From Notospermus geniculatus (lineage: Eukaryota; Nemertea; Pilidiophora; Heteronemertea; Lineidae), in NCBI GenBank assembly GCA_002633025.1, contig NMRB01000340.1:328244-392243 (forward strand): a stretch of 64,000 nt of DNA, written 5' to 3'. Made by a program: the position numbers and the translations under genes. Shown in pieces: positions 47,117-59,864 of this stretch. Below the pieces are notes generated by a model that saw nothing but the letters and a program-made list of their open reading frames with translations, was not told where the DNA came from and did no database searches. Numbering within the stretch: position 1 is the stretch's first letter; every line of letters begins with the position of its first letter.

Positions 47117-47948
47117 AAGTATTGAAAAGTTCAGTCTTTGGAGTCATATTTGACAACCTTCAGAAATCAGTTGGTAAGGTCTGTGATTCTAAATGTTGTA
47201 TGATAGTGTCTATCAGCATCATGCCAGTTCGCCGAATAACATTGGTTCCTGCGAAACAGTTCAACGAGACGTCGTTGGTCTCTCTCCCTTTTAGGAACCA
47301 ATGCGTTAGTGCATAGTCTCTGATCATATTTCTATCTTCATTCAAAATGGATGCATCACGATCTCTGAATAAGCCCAAAGAGCTATCGTCGCTTTTCTAT
47401 TTCTGTAGATCGGTATACGTAATCAAGACGATATGCCATCTGCCATTCCTAGTCATATTGCGCGATGGTAAAAAAATATTGCAAAAACATTCACCACATT
47501 AGAGAGAGGAAGAAGTTGGATGATGGGGATTTCACTATTGGCAATTAATCACAGCGAATGGAAAAAAGGAACGCGAGATCGTGATTGGCTGTGATGATGC
47601 TTATAATGCTAGCATGCAGTGGAGTGCAGGTGCATCGTGGCCTGAACTACATTAATATCTACAAGATTGGAAAAAAGCATTGCACTGCCAGTGCATGAGT
47701 GCAGAGTTTCCACTGAGGCAATCTTGTTGTTGACTTTTTATTGTTGTTGACTTTTCCTACCAAAAGCGCTGACTCAATTTTCGGCCTTGGAATTTCAATA
47801 GGCCTGCATCTTGTTGGACATATCAACGGGCTTTTCCATGTTGGCTTCGTAACACCCAAGTAAATTTTTATGTGCTGCAGGTTGTCCTACACGCAAGTGT
47901 GAACCTGGCACGAGTGATCTCAGTGCATGTGCATATAGGCCTACTTTC
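47117..47948. other. no recognisable feature
   Basis: Non-coding; short opposing ORFs only. Confidence 0.4.
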
Positions 47949-48309
47949 GGGTTGGTTCTAAACCTGGCACTGGCACGCTGGCACTGGCACTGGCACTGGC
48001 ATCATATTATGGTCAGAAATCATGAAAAATGGTATATTTACCCAACAGTTATTATTTTGGAAGATAATAAGATAATAGGGCCAACCAGTTTAACAGGGGT
48101 CAATTATATTGAAAAATCTAAAAAAATAAGAAAAAAAATTTTAGTTTCTTTTTCAACAAAATTGATCCATGTTAAACTGGTTGGCCCTATTATCTTCCAA
48201 AATAATAACTGTTACGTATATATAAATTCTTTTCATGATTTCTGGCCATAATATGATACCACTGCCAGTGCCAGTGCCAGCGTGCCAGTGCCAGGTTTAG
48301 AACCAACCC
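47949..48309. mobile_element. 361-bp palindromic element with CTGGCA hexamer ends
   Basis: The left arm GGGTTGGTTCTAAACCTGGC is followed by repeated ACTGGC hexamers, CATCATATTATGG, CAGTTATTATTTTGGAAGAT and GGGCCAACCAGTTTAACA. All of these are mirrored in the right arm, which ends GGTTTAGAACCAACCC. Arms are about 160 bp around an A/T-rich centre. TACTTTC occurs just outside both ends and may be a target duplication. Confidence 0.85.
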
Positions 48310-49329
48310 TATACTTTCAATGTACATGCGCATATAATCTCAGTGTGCATTTACTACCAGTGCACAAGTGCATGTATTTTCAGTGCAGCCTACATGTACG
48401 TGTACCACTGCACTGATTTGATGACTTAATAACTTTGTAATAAGCATCACAGTTTTGTATTTCCACTTGTTCAGTCGATCATAAACATAATCAGTAGGAT
48501 TTATTGATTTCTGATTGAAGATTTTGTTATGATTTCTGTTTTTGGTTGGGGAAATCGCCTCGAGGCAGTCTGTTTCTGAAGTTTGTGATGCAACAACGTT
48601 GGCTACAAATATCGATGGATTTTGTCAGCATTGAAGTTCAGTGGTTGTTTCCAGAAACTGAAAAAAACAGATCCCATAACTCGACCAGATCCTTTGTTAC
48701 CCCAGAAGTCAGCAATTCTTGAAGTGACCTTGGAGGGAACTCATGTTTTTATATTTCAGTTCTCATTTCACGTCATCCAAAGGAAGTGACAAGGCAAAGG
48801 TGAAAAGTTGAAGGTCATAGTAAGAGTGACGATCAACTGTGATGTTAGTCCAGTCTGTTTGTGTCATTATTAGTTAGTTAGTGACGGACTGATGTGCTGA
48901 ACTTTGAGTCATACCAATGTCACTGTCCCACCTTGGGCTGAACGACATCATTAGAGCATGATGTGGAGGAATTTGTGCCGGCGGCACCCAGGTTGATTGG
49001 TAAATACATGTATAGGAGAAAAACCAATCGGGGATGTCAAGAGACAATTTTCAGACATTTGCTGAGTCAGTGAAGACCCAGGGTGGTAAATTGCTGGCTT
49101 CCTAAGGTAAGTACTCCGAGGTTTGTCATCTTTCAATGCCCGTTAATGGTGTTGACAGGTTGTACAAGAGTCTTAGCTGCGGCAATGAACAGAAGGTTGT
49201 TGAAAGGATCCACAGTTCTGAGTATTCTGAAAACCAACGGTGAATGCCGTACTAAAGTCTCCTCTGACGAGCAGGAGAGATGCAGCCTTCACCAATAAAG
49301 GGCAGAATTGATCTATAAAGTCGCCATGA
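48310..49329. other. no recognisable feature
   Basis: Several GTGCATGTGCA-like words near 48.3 kb; otherwise non-coding. Confidence 0.4.
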
Positions 49330-49451
49330 TGTAAACTGAACGTAATGACGCCGCGTCATACGTCCTTATGACGCAGTGCAACAAGGACGACAAAGATACA
49401 GGCGCTCGATCACAGCGCCTCCCAGTGGCGGTAGTTCTGCAGGTTTCTCAT
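49330..49451. mobile_element. MITE family 4, copy 3 (one end only)
   Basis: GACGCAGTGCAACAAGGACG then CACAGCGCCTCCCAGTGGCG and GTAGTTCTGCAGGTTTCTCA match the right half of copy 2. The other end is missing beyond about 49335. Confidence 0.7.
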
Positions 49452-51330
49452 TCAAAGACACAGAGATGACTTACAGCACACCTTATCGGTTGATTGTTCT
49501 GAAAACACCATGCACTTCTAGTCCATCAGAAGATTAGGAGACGGCAAGAAACCCGACATCTTCAAAAACTCCTGTCTCATATTTCGTCGCGAGGTAGCAC
49601 TGATACAGTTTGCAGATAATTATTCGAGTGTATTCGCGGGGTGTTGATAGCCAGGTATGAAAACAGGAATATGACAGCCCAAAGAAAACCAAATTAGAAT
49701 CGGTTTGTTTTGAAATAATCGTTATTTTCTTTTGACATTTTGAAATCAATCACTGGCTTGAATTCAATCGAATAGAATATTATTTCACTCTATCATTACA
49801 ACCTCAATAAAATAACACCAAACCAATCAGAATGGATTGTTTACTACATTATTCCTATTACCAAGTATATTCTGCTTTTATCGGCAAGAAAATCACCGGT
49901 TTTGACTTGTTACGACAAACATTAGCCTTTAGCAATTAAAACCACGTTTTATCTTCCGTACTTGAATCCGCCTTGCTTAGATCATCTTACACATTCATTC
50001 TATCAATGATTATTTAACTTAGAATGTTTCTCGGATGAATTTTTCACGAGCCTTGTATGCTCGCTACAACCTAAGGCGTTGAATCTTTCTCTTCCGGCCT
50101 TTGCCATGTTTAAGAATGTTCTAGCACTTGCTTTGACGATTTTTTTCTCACAAAGCTCTTGTCTTTTGCATTTTGTTGTTAGACTGCCTGGGGGAGATTG
50201 AGCATCAAACGCCGGCATGCAGCAGTTAACCAAACCACGCCCTGTAATTGTATAATAACATGCTGAGTGTTTCACATTTCTGTTGGAGCTAGGGGGATCT
50301 TCTAGATAGCTGCTGGAGTTTCTCCAAGAGGTAATCATAGCAATGCTTATACCAATGCCTTGGTCAAGTGAAGAAGAATCATAGACAGTGCTGTGAGTGA
50401 CCCCTAAGGGATTGTTCTTGCCATTCTTTCCAACTGACCATCTCAAATTCATGGAGAACGTACAGCCAAGCAATGGTTCAAGCTCAACAACAACACCACC
50501 AACAACAGATCCAAGTCTTTTCTCTCTATGCCTCCGCAGTGTCGCCCATTTAAAGCAGTCAGACCGTTCCTTTCAGCGTCCTTGCGCGAGAATAGGGCTA
50601 TTCACTGGCCTGAATTTAGTATCAGAAGTTGTGTAACTCCCCGGCGTTCGGCCTGTCTGGCAGTCTACCATCCTGCTGAGCCTGGGCTTTGAAAGGTACA
50701 TGTAGGGAGCAGGACATTGGACAAAAATAAGGCTACCAAATCAGTCTTGATAATCAATGCCTATAACTCCTGTATTGATTTGCAGGAAGGGCAGCCCTTG
50801 ATCTGCTTGTTGTCCCTGAAAGTTGTCTATAAAAGGGCCGTGAGACCCTGAGGCCGCTCTGTCTCCTTTGTATGTGATATTGGCAATACAGTGGCTAATC
50901 GGATTGTAATCCATCATGCTGTGGAGAGGCCACGTAGCCAGGCATGTCATGTTACCTGTAGCTCATGGTCACTCACCACTCTAGCCATGTACACTTAAGG
51001 TAATTGTCAGTAATTTGTTTGTGATAGCATCCCCTGTAAGGTCCCCTTCTCAAGCATGGCTAGCCATGTTAACACTTGAGCAGCGCTTGGTAAGCAAAGT
51101 GGTGAGGTCGTAATTGAATTTGGTCGGTGTGACATTGTCAGGGAGAGACGAGGACGGCATTGCAGATGGTAAACCAGAGGTGGGATTTGGAAGGTAAGAA
51201 GGATTGGCCATGGCCTCCATTAAATAGTTAATCCAGGCGCATTTGAGTATTAATCTGTACCAATATTGAGAGTTACTTGAGAAACATGTGATTTCATTGC
51301 AGACCACTAGATCAACGTCTTCCTAAAAAA
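49452..51330. other. no recognised gene
   Basis: A 156-codon minus-strand frame at 50003-50473 is one of the longest here and is not interrupted by repeats. I find no domain, signal peptide or homologue in it. It could be an exon of an unknown gene, but nothing supports that beyond length. Confidence 0.3.
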
Positions 51331-51487
51331 TGAGGCACCCCCAAAGTTACCGCCACTGGGAGGCGCTGTGAGCGGTTGTACCTTTTATTACGTCACGGTC
51401 CGCGTAGCACCGCGTCAAGGACGTCGTGACGCAAACGTTTGCTCTGTTGTTTTTGACGTCTTCAGTACAACCGCTCGCAGCGCCGAA
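51331..51487. mobile_element. MITE family 4, copy 4
   Basis: TGAGGCACCCCCAAAGTTAC then CGCCACTGGGAGGCGCTGTG at the left; ACAACCGCTCGCAGCGCCG at the right. The core has GCGTCAAGGACGTCGTGACG. The outermost right end (CCTGTCGGG) is missing. Confidence 0.75.
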
Positions 51488-52077
51488 TGAAGCGACAGAA
51501 TGAAGCGACATCTAGAAATGAAACTCCATTTTCCACTTCTAATCAACGACACTGATACCGATACTCTTGAAGAAGAACCTCGTTGGCACAATAATGCTGT
51601 GTAAACATTCAGACTACTATGGCGTATTCTGTTCGTCGTCCTACAACACACTTAGAAAAAAAATCACAATTCTCCAGCTCAAACTTCAAAGGATCAACAT
51701 TCAGTGGGAAAAAATCTCCCGACAGAGATGGAGAATGGTAATTTCAGCTGTTGTATCAATTGAAGTTAATTTGATTGAGTCATCCGTTATTCTTTGACCT
51801 GATCATGAACAGCTCAGGCGTGGGATGATCCGAACCCAATTACACTAGTAGTCCACTCTCGGTCCTTGATCGTTTTGGTGCTTCAGTTGTACCATGTGGA
51901 GTATTGACCCTCTACCAGCTGCCCTGTACATGTTTTTTATTATAGGAACCATGTTGAATAGTGACCCTCTTCATGTATATACTTTCAAAACAAGAAGAAG
52001 AATCAAAGGAGCAAGGGAATCGTGATCACAGGTCAAAATACAGATGATAGAATAACACAACCTCCTGCGCATGTACT

Positions 52078-52122
52078 GGCTACCGGAAGTAGTCAAGCTG
52101 AGCTTGACTACTTCCGGTAGCC
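52078..52122. promoter_or_regulatory. perfect 45-bp palindrome with ACCGGAAGT cores
   Basis: GGCTACCGGAAGTAGTCAAG CT, one central G, then the exact mirror image. Each arm has ACCGGAAGT, the consensus core of ETS/GABP factors (established knowledge). Whether it is a regulatory site or a small fold-back repeat cannot be told. Confidence 0.4.
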
Positions 52123-55100
52123 AATACTATGATTTCTATTGGCTCAACTGTGGAGATAGAGAAGTGCAGTCATGAAAGAGCATGGGAGAAGGGAAGTAGC
52201 AAGGAGACGGACTTGTTTTATATCAAGTTGTGAAGCACTGTGCTTGGTTATCAAAAAATGTTTCGGGTAGTTAATCGGTAATCAATGAGCTGGCAATGTG
52301 AGCCAGCTGCAAATACACAATACACCGTATACATCGCTACCAGTGGTGGGTTAAGACCTTCGTTGATGACACCACGATTAGATGGAACGTCTGATCTGGA
52401 GACTTTCAGTCAAAGTACCATATTCTTGATGAAGTTGGAGTTACTAGTAGCTTTCTTCCCATTCAGATGTTGGTCTTACCCGTACCCTATCCCTCATCAT
52501 CAATCATCCATCTACAAGTGCAATGAACTGACAAAAAACTTGCATGCTTTGAAGTCTTGAGCTTTTTGCGTTATGTTCCTTCATAATGGATAGTAGACGT
52601 ATCTTAAATTTGCCCTTGCAGCATGGATACGGTTGGATTGTTCAGGGTATACCAGAGCCTGTATACCCTCCTTTTCAACTCAGGAATACAGTTTTCTTGC
52701 TGGAATGATTTTTCTTCGCAGAAGTAATTTACTCTGTGATTAGATTTTAAGAATTCATTCATACGAAGAACCACATTACTTTGATGCTTGGCGAAAAAAA
52801 TGGCTTCCCCTGTATTTATTTTTCTGCTGTATTGTCGTGTCCTGCTCAAAAGAGATTCAGATATAAGATAAAATATTGTACCAAGATAATGAGATTGGAA
52901 GAAGAATGAAAAATGGATGCATGAGACGAAATGGGATTATTTTTTACATTCTGATTTGCTCTTTTTCATGTATTGTCTGGTGCATTATTGCAAACGGACT
53001 TTATAATCTGTGGCGAAAGATTATTTTTCGGTAGCCAATGGTACGGTCTTCGTTTTAATAACGTGAACTAAACGCAGAAAAGACTTCAAGAAGTTTTGAG
53101 AGAATTGCATGGTGTTATCTAAAAGATGAAAGATGTGTTTAAAGTGCATGGAAATTAGGTCACGATTTGTAGGATTTACATACTAAAGAGCACCTCGGCA
53201 TGAAATCAAATCTTCGGTGATATTTGTTGAAATTGAGAATCAACTCCGTTTGTCCAAGAGCCACTTCAAAGTGCAGTGATTCACCTCCTGTGGCTGCCAC
53301 TCTCCACTGTGCCTGGGTACAGATTTATTGAACGCCAACTCAGCACTTACTATCACACAAGAACGCTGTGAAACTGTACCCTGCAATAGCAAAAGAACCT
53401 TTGCAGGAAACGTTTACTTTTCTAGACGTTATAAAGTAGTAAGAGTGTCATTTTGAGGCAACGCCGTCTGCCTCAATGTTATCAAATGTTAGACGTATTG
53501 AATTCCTTTAAGGTTCAGGTGTTGAGACCACTAACGTTGGCTCAATATCGATCCAGGAATACGCTTTATCTTTCGCTACCGTTGTTTTTAACACCTGGGA
53601 AATTCGTGGCAAGGTTAGTCTGCTCTCTGATCGTCAACCAGTGAAAACTGAATCACCAATCAGTTCACGTTGACATTCGGTATCTCAGCGGAGAAGCCCA
53701 ACTTCCCAGACACAACTGTTCGTTTTTTTAAGCTTCTTTATCCGAGGTTCCATATTCTCCAACGAGTAAGGGCCACGATGAGGTCTCCTTGTTGGTACCG
53801 AACTTTCTCTGGCGATCATTGACACTAAAACCTTGCTTTGCTGCGTTCCATCACCTCATTGTCAAGGTCTCCAAGCCCAATCGTGGGATGTGGCTTTGAA
53901 TGAGTCAAACCCTTGCTTCAGAAGCAAGTTGTAAACACCGACATGTACCTATAGATATAAAGGTTTTGCCGGCGTCGTCTGGCACCGCCGTACAGCGAGT
54001 TACTCGCCAAGAGAAAACGTCTGAAGGTCAATCAAGGATAATCCTCGATAGTTTGGAGACTCATGAGACAAGCCTCAAGGATGAAGAACTTGCTTGGAGG
54101 CTCCTTTACCAAATCACCAACAATGCCATCAAAAATTACAAGTTTTTTCAGCCTGTTTCCTCAAAGCAGGAACTGTTGCTATCGGGGTAATCACAGGCAG
54201 GGAAGAGAAAATGACCAGCAAGTATTGTGTGGATAAGTTCTAATTCTGTGACATCGTTGTAAAAAGTTGGACCCCAGAACTGTTTGATTTTGTTTGGCTT
54301 GGAAGTCCAAGTCTGACTCATTACTGATGCTCACTCAAAAAACTGGATAAGAGATATCTCGTTTCTACTGGCAAGGCTGTAATCAGGGTTATCTTAACAA
54401 AGCTAATCGTAATGTGCTGGTATGATTCTTTATGACTCTTCCCAAGGATGATTTTTACCCTTCAGAAGGGTATCGGCATTCCTAGCCACACATCAGATGC
54501 TCCTCTTTAGTCAGAGAAGATTTTTATCACTTGGTAAGTTTTCTATGACTGAGTCATCATTGATTGCGACTGTCACTCTACCTTAAAATTGATGGCACGC
54601 CGGGAGATTATGGGTCAGCGTTGTCAAAACAATGAGAGAAATTACCAGAGGTTCGGGTTGAAATGAGGTTTCGGATTATTAGGACCGGAATGTTTAGCTG
54701 TCATGTTGGAGATGTGATGAACTCGGTGGAGATGAACATTAGTGATGGACATTTCATGGTTCTCTCCTTCACTGACTTGTCTTACAGTCGCCCTCATCCA
54801 CCCTTCATCCACTTCTTCTTATACCATTTCTCCATTGATTACTAGCAATGTCAAGCCCATATTGGTCATTTCTGTGTATCTTGCCATTCATATTCCAAGT
54901 ACTGTTCACTTGTCAGCTCACTTGACAAACCTGCTGGACCTTCATGGGTCCTGGAGTATTTGAACTATTCACACTGATATAAGTATTATTTGAATTGACT
55001 CACTCTTCTCGTTGGACATGTGACGGACTCAGGGATGTGTCCTTTCTCTTTGGTTGTCGTCAGATGTGGCTGGTAATATTGAATAGGATCTTCTTTTTGG

Positions 55101-56200
55101 ATACCTTGGATCTTGCATGTATGGGTGCCTTTCGTCATTGGTTTCTTCTGGGCACTTCTTGATACGTTTGGTCTTCAATCTCTATTGGAACCTTCCAGCT
55201 TGTCTTTTCTCTGTAAACACCTTGGGCCTCGTCTGATTTCTTCTTTTCAGCATTCAACAGATGCTGCCTCAGCTAATGAAAGTTCGTGACCAATTTGAAC
55301 GATTTCCAACACATTTTCAAGATGGAAACCTGTTTCAAGTCAGCTAATCAGATCTGAAAGGACAATGGGACATATACAGACCACAAGGCAAGATTTACCA
55401 GCCATTTCTCTTCCTCTCCTGACCATTAAGGCATTTTTCCGGATAGGAAGCGATCTTGATAGATTGTGCTGTATCACGCCCTCTGTTAATTTCCTCCCGT
55501 TATTTCCTGCGGCCAGGACCATCGGGAATCTGAAGTGGTCACCATCTTATCTGCGCCGCTAACAAGAAATTGATTGCTGTGGGGAATGGTTGAAAGGTTT
55601 TCAAGACTATATGACTGGGTATGAAGTCCGAGGGAGCCCTGGGTCTCATGCTTGTTATGGAAAACTTGAACTAGCTGGACTTTCAAGGACACCACCGGAT
55701 GAATGTGACGAGTGGCTTTATCTTCAGGACATTGGCCTTCAGCAGGATTCCCATGAACCAAAATTTGTTGCTCAAACTCAGCATTCACTAGAATTTCCTT
55801 CACACGGTACCTTTGCATAGAAACTTGTGTCTCATGAACCGAAAGCTTCTGTTTCTCAGAGTGGTTGCAATTTACGACTGGACATTGTCAATGCCATCTG
55901 CTCAGCGGCTGAGGTTGAATGAGGTAAATGTCATCCTCGGTGCGTTAGAAAAGTACACCCAGCGTAAATGTCATGTGAAGTTATTCCCAGGGTACGCACA
56001 AGTAGGTTCTCGGTTCTTGCGAGCAGGCAACTTCTTCTTGGTCGTTCGCAGGGATTGGAGTTGAGAATAGAAAATGGAGATTTCCTTGCTTTATTTGCCA
56101 AACCCAAGGGAGAATGGGGTTCTGCATTAATGTACTTGCGAAAGTTCCACCTGCAAGCAGTTTATTGGCTGCAGTCCATGCATTTGAATTGTTAGCCCCT
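52123..56200. other. no recognised gene or repeat in 4.1 kb
   Basis: The longest unannotated stretch of the second half. ORFs of 60-110 codons (for example 53900-54190 and 55486-55818) are not recognisable. No array, palindrome or transposon end was found. Confidence 0.35.
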
Positions 56201-56373
56201 CTGGGAGATTTCATTGCCGTTAGAGGCCACCACCAGTTAGCGGTCCTAGAACGTCATGGAATTTGACGTCACAGAGAAGAAGTGCACGCAATGACGTAAT
56301 CCATAATGACGTGGAGGCCGTGACGTTCTAGGACCGCTAACAGGCGGCCTCTAACGGCAGGAAAGTCTCCCAT
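56201..56373. mobile_element. MITE family 2, copy 6
   Basis: TGGGAGATTTCATTGCCGTT then AGAGGCCACCACCAGTTAGC at the left; GTTCTAGGACCGCTAACAGG then CGGCCTCTAACGGCAGGAAA at the right. The core lacks the GGCTTACGTCTGTGACGTC block, making it the shortest well-preserved copy. Confidence 0.9.
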
Positions 56374-56877
56374 TCTGATGATTCTTCCAGTAGGCCGAAT
56401 CTGTTTTGTCCACTTTTTTTTCTGAACGACAGCCAGCCATTCTATTCGAGTCAGAATCACATCATGACGGTTTCCCAACATGTAATTTGATATGAAGAAT
56501 ATTATAGTCACCTATTTATCATTGATACCTCTCCGAGTGAAGACAACCACGGCTGCAGTATCGCAGTAAATCGCCTGGGCTGTGACCTTAGGGACAATTT
56601 ATCAAATCAAACCGTAGATGTCTTTAGCATTCCTCACGGAAGCTCGCTGCCAGCCAGAAGCACGACTCCAGAACAACATGGGTTCACCAATTTGTTTTGA
56701 CGGGAGGAAAACGGCGATAATTGGTGTCTATATATCGGACTAGGTGCGCCCCACATGATGGAACTGCCTTTAATGAGATAGATAGGCAGCTGATTTTGTC
56801 ACTTTCTGCCGTGTTGCATATGGAGTGTGCTTTTTTCTCTGTGAGTACCACTGAGACTGGGGAAAATGTTTTTCTGT

Positions 56878-57638
56878 CTGTGGATGGTACTTTGATTAAC
56901 CAGATCTATTTCGGCGAGATAGACTGACGACTGGTTTTCTGACTTTCTGTGAGTGTTTGTGATTTGTGGCGGTACTACTCGTCAGTTTCATTGTATAGGT
57001 ACAAATGTTGTCGATGGTATTGTAGGTGCTGACTGTTTGTATCCATGTAGTCGTTCTTGGAACATCCCAGCTGATGGTGTCCATTTCATTCAGATAGATT
57101 GACGACTGGTTTTGTTGACTTCCATGTTTTGTGGCTGTACTTCGTCAATTTCAGTGTATAGGTAGCTTACAAATGGTGTCGATGGTATTGTAGGGGATTG
57201 TTGTATCTATAGCCCTTTTTGCACAAAGTCAGTTCGATCGCAATCGAGGCCAGTTCACGTACTTTCTTTACCGTTGTAGACAAAGCCATGCGACCTGTTC
57301 TGTCCTACCATTTTTATGGTACACCGGTACGAACGTATGAACTGGCCTCGAACCGGTGTAATGTTTTTCACTGCCCCCGTTTTCCAATGCCCCCTAACAA
57401 AAGATTGACAGGATAAGCCGCGATGTGACAATGGGGGAGGCACTGAGGGACACTGATAGACATGTCCCTCTGCCATTGTCTGCTGATCGAACCGACTCTG
57501 CGTAAAAAAAGTGCTTTTGAATCTGTACGTTGAACAACCAACGATGTTGCCTACTAGTATTTGATAAGTTAGACTGAAGACTGACGTCGTGGATTTCTTG
57601 TACATGTTGGAGGTCTCTATTTCAGTCTCATCACCTCT
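56878..57638. repeat. duplication D3, copy 1 (761 bp)
   Basis: From TGGATGGTACTTTGATTAAC to CAGTCTCATCACCTCT, repeated at 58024-58769. Internally, GATTGACGACTGGTTTTGTT-type units of about 170 bp repeat two to three times. It also contains the 308-bp fold-back element. Confidence 0.95.
57211..57518. mobile_element. 308-bp fold-back element, D3 copy 1
   Basis: AGCCCTTTTTGCACAAAGTC then AGTTCGATC pairs with GATCGAACCGACTCTGCG then TAAAAAAAGTGCTTT. A second inverted pair inside is ATCGAGGCCAGTTCACGTAC against TATGAACTGGCCTCG. Confidence 0.65.
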
Positions 57639-58022
57639 CTTCCCAGGACGAATATCTGGTTCAGATTCTGTTCAGAATCTTTCACCGGATCCGAACCTGA
57701 TTCCAACCGGATTCGATTCAGATTCCGACCCAAAATCTGACTCGGATATGGCCCCAGAATCCGGTTGGAATCCGGATAGGGATCTTGTTCAGTTTCTGAA
57801 TGGAATCTTGGTAAGAATCCAGGCCAGATTCCGAATGGAATCTGAACAAGAATCCAGGTGGGTTTCTGATTGGAATCTGGACCGGAATCCAGGTGAGTTT
57901 CTGATTAGATTCTGGACAGGAAGCCAGGTTAGTTTCTGATTGGAATCTGGACAAAAATAATCCAGGTGGGTTTCTGATTAGAATCTGTGGAGGAATCCAG
58001 GTGAGTCTTCGATTGGTATCTG
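57639..58022. repeat. degenerate about 30-bp minisatellite between the D3 copies
   Basis: Repeated GGAATCCAGGTGGGTTTCTG ATTGGAATCTGGAC units, more diverged at the left (GGATCCGAACCTGATTCC). A 116-codon open frame rich in Asp, Pro and Ser is a by-product. The array ends at the N at 58023. Confidence 0.8.
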
Positions 58023-58023
58023 N

Positions 58024-58769
58024 GGATGGTACTTTGATTAACCAGATCTATTTCGGCGAGATAGACTGACGACTGGTCTTGTGACTTTCTGTGAGTGTTG
58101 TGATTTGTGGCGGTACTACTCGTCAGTTTCATTGTATAGGTACAAATGTTGTTGATGGTATTGTAGATGCTGACTGTTTGTATCTATGTAATCGTTCTTG
58201 GAACATCCCAGCTGATGGTGTCGATTTCTTTCAGATAGGTTGACGACTGGTTTTGTTGATTTCCATGTTTTGTGGCTGTACTTCGTCAATTTCAGTGTAT
58301 AGGTAGCCTACAAATGGTGTCGATGATATTGTAGGTGATTTTTGTATCTAAAGCCCTTTTTGCACAAAGTCAGTTCGATCGCAATCGAGGCCAGTTCACG
58401 TACTTTCTTTACCGTTGTAGACAAAGCCATGCGACCTGTTCTGTCCTACCCTTTTTATGGTACACCGGTACGAACGTATGAACTGGCCTCGAACCGGTGT
58501 AATGTTTTTCATTGCCCCCGTTTTCCAATGCCCCCTAACAAAAGATTGACAGGATAAGCCGCGATGTGACAATGGGGGAGGCACTGAGGGACACTGATAG
58601 ACATGTCCCTCTGCTGATCGAACCGACTCTGCGTAAAAAAAGTGCTTTTGAATCTGTACGTTGAACAACCAACGATGTTGCCTACTAGTATTTGATAAGT
58701 TAGACTGACGACTGACGTCATGGATTTCTTGTACATGTTGGAGGTCTCTATTTCAGTCTCATCACCTCT
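58024..58769. repeat. duplication D3, copy 2 (746 bp)
   Basis: Matches 56882-57638 with few substitutions and a 10-bp deletion (TCCCTCTGCTGATCG against TCCCTCTGCCATTGTCTGCT). It begins directly after the N at 58023. Confidence 0.95.
58352..58649. mobile_element. fold-back element, D3 copy 2
   Basis: Second copy of 57211-57518, carrying the 10-bp deletion in its right half; carried by the duplication. Confidence 0.65.
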
Positions 58770-59353
58770 GTTGTCAAAGATTTCCTGCCGTCTGTCTGAC
58801 AGGCGTTGTTCCAATACGTTTGATACTCATATATTTAAAAAGATCACCGCATTTTTGTCATCTTCCTGCCAGACACCATTGAAAAGTTGGCTTATGATGG
58901 AACCCTTTCAGGTGTTACATGTGGTCGTATAAACGTATAGGTTTCAAATCAAAGCTGTCCCAATGTCTCTTTGGTTATTGGACATTTCCTTGACTTGTTG
59001 AGGTGATCTTCCAAAAGTGGTAGCTCGAGATGACCTATTCCATTACTTACCTGGGCCAATAATGCTTTCTCTTTCGGTCCTGGTGGGAAAATCAAATAAA
59101 ATAGAGAAATCTTCGAAAGTTGAGTACCGTTCTGCATCATCTTTACCACAGTAGGCCTATGGGGCAGGGCGTAATCAACTATTTCTAGAATCTTCGTCGT
59201 TTTTGTCAGCGTAGCAACGACAAGAGCTTGTTCTTGGCATTCTTATGTCTCTGTTTATTCTCTGCATTTTTTCTTACGTCAGATAGTCAAGTGATGGGGT
59301 AGGCCTACATATTCCAAGATTTTTTAACGTATTTCTTTTTTTCTCGTTCACAG

Positions 59354-59389
59354 CTCGTGTGGTCTCCGCGGAAGTAAACACCACATCAG
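59354..59389 (+). other. candidate 36-nt internal exon
   Basis: A pyrimidine-rich tract ending TTCTCGTTCACAG precedes, and CATCAG/GTAAGC follows, close to consensus splice sites. One frame is open (RVVSAEVNTTS). At 36 nt it gives no homology signal, so this is a splice-site-only call that chance could explain. Confidence 0.15.
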
Positions 59390-59864
59390 GTAAGCAAACA
59401 TATTGCTTTGTTAAAGAGGAAAGTGTTCTTATCATATCGTTCGAGGCATTTCAAGATGGCGGCCTGCTTTATGATAAAATCCAGGTTTAAGAATTTAAAG
59501 GTTTTCTTTGTATACAAATGTCTTACTTTCCTGTTTCTTTTCACAAGTCTCGTCTAGGCTTACTTGAAACTTTTTATATGATTCAAACTTCACTCTTTCC
59601 ATTCCTTCTTTTTCTCTTCTTTTTGAATGTCTTTAAGGCGAACAGTTTTGCTAACGCGAAGCTATTGATATAGTTCATATGCTGGCGTCACTTTAGTAAA
59701 AATTGTCTAGAACGTCAAGTCTAGAAAGTATGTCATTCTTGTGAAAAAATGGTGAAAAAACACACGTCTGACTCTGATATCAAAGACGAGGAATGAAAAC
59801 TTTCGCAACATAAGGAAAAAATACTCCATCATTTTAAAAGCGAAAGTGATATAAAAAGCATCTA

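Noticed and set aside
50003-50473. 156-codon minus-strand ORF
   Set aside because: Free of repeats but with no recognisable motif; length alone is not enough.
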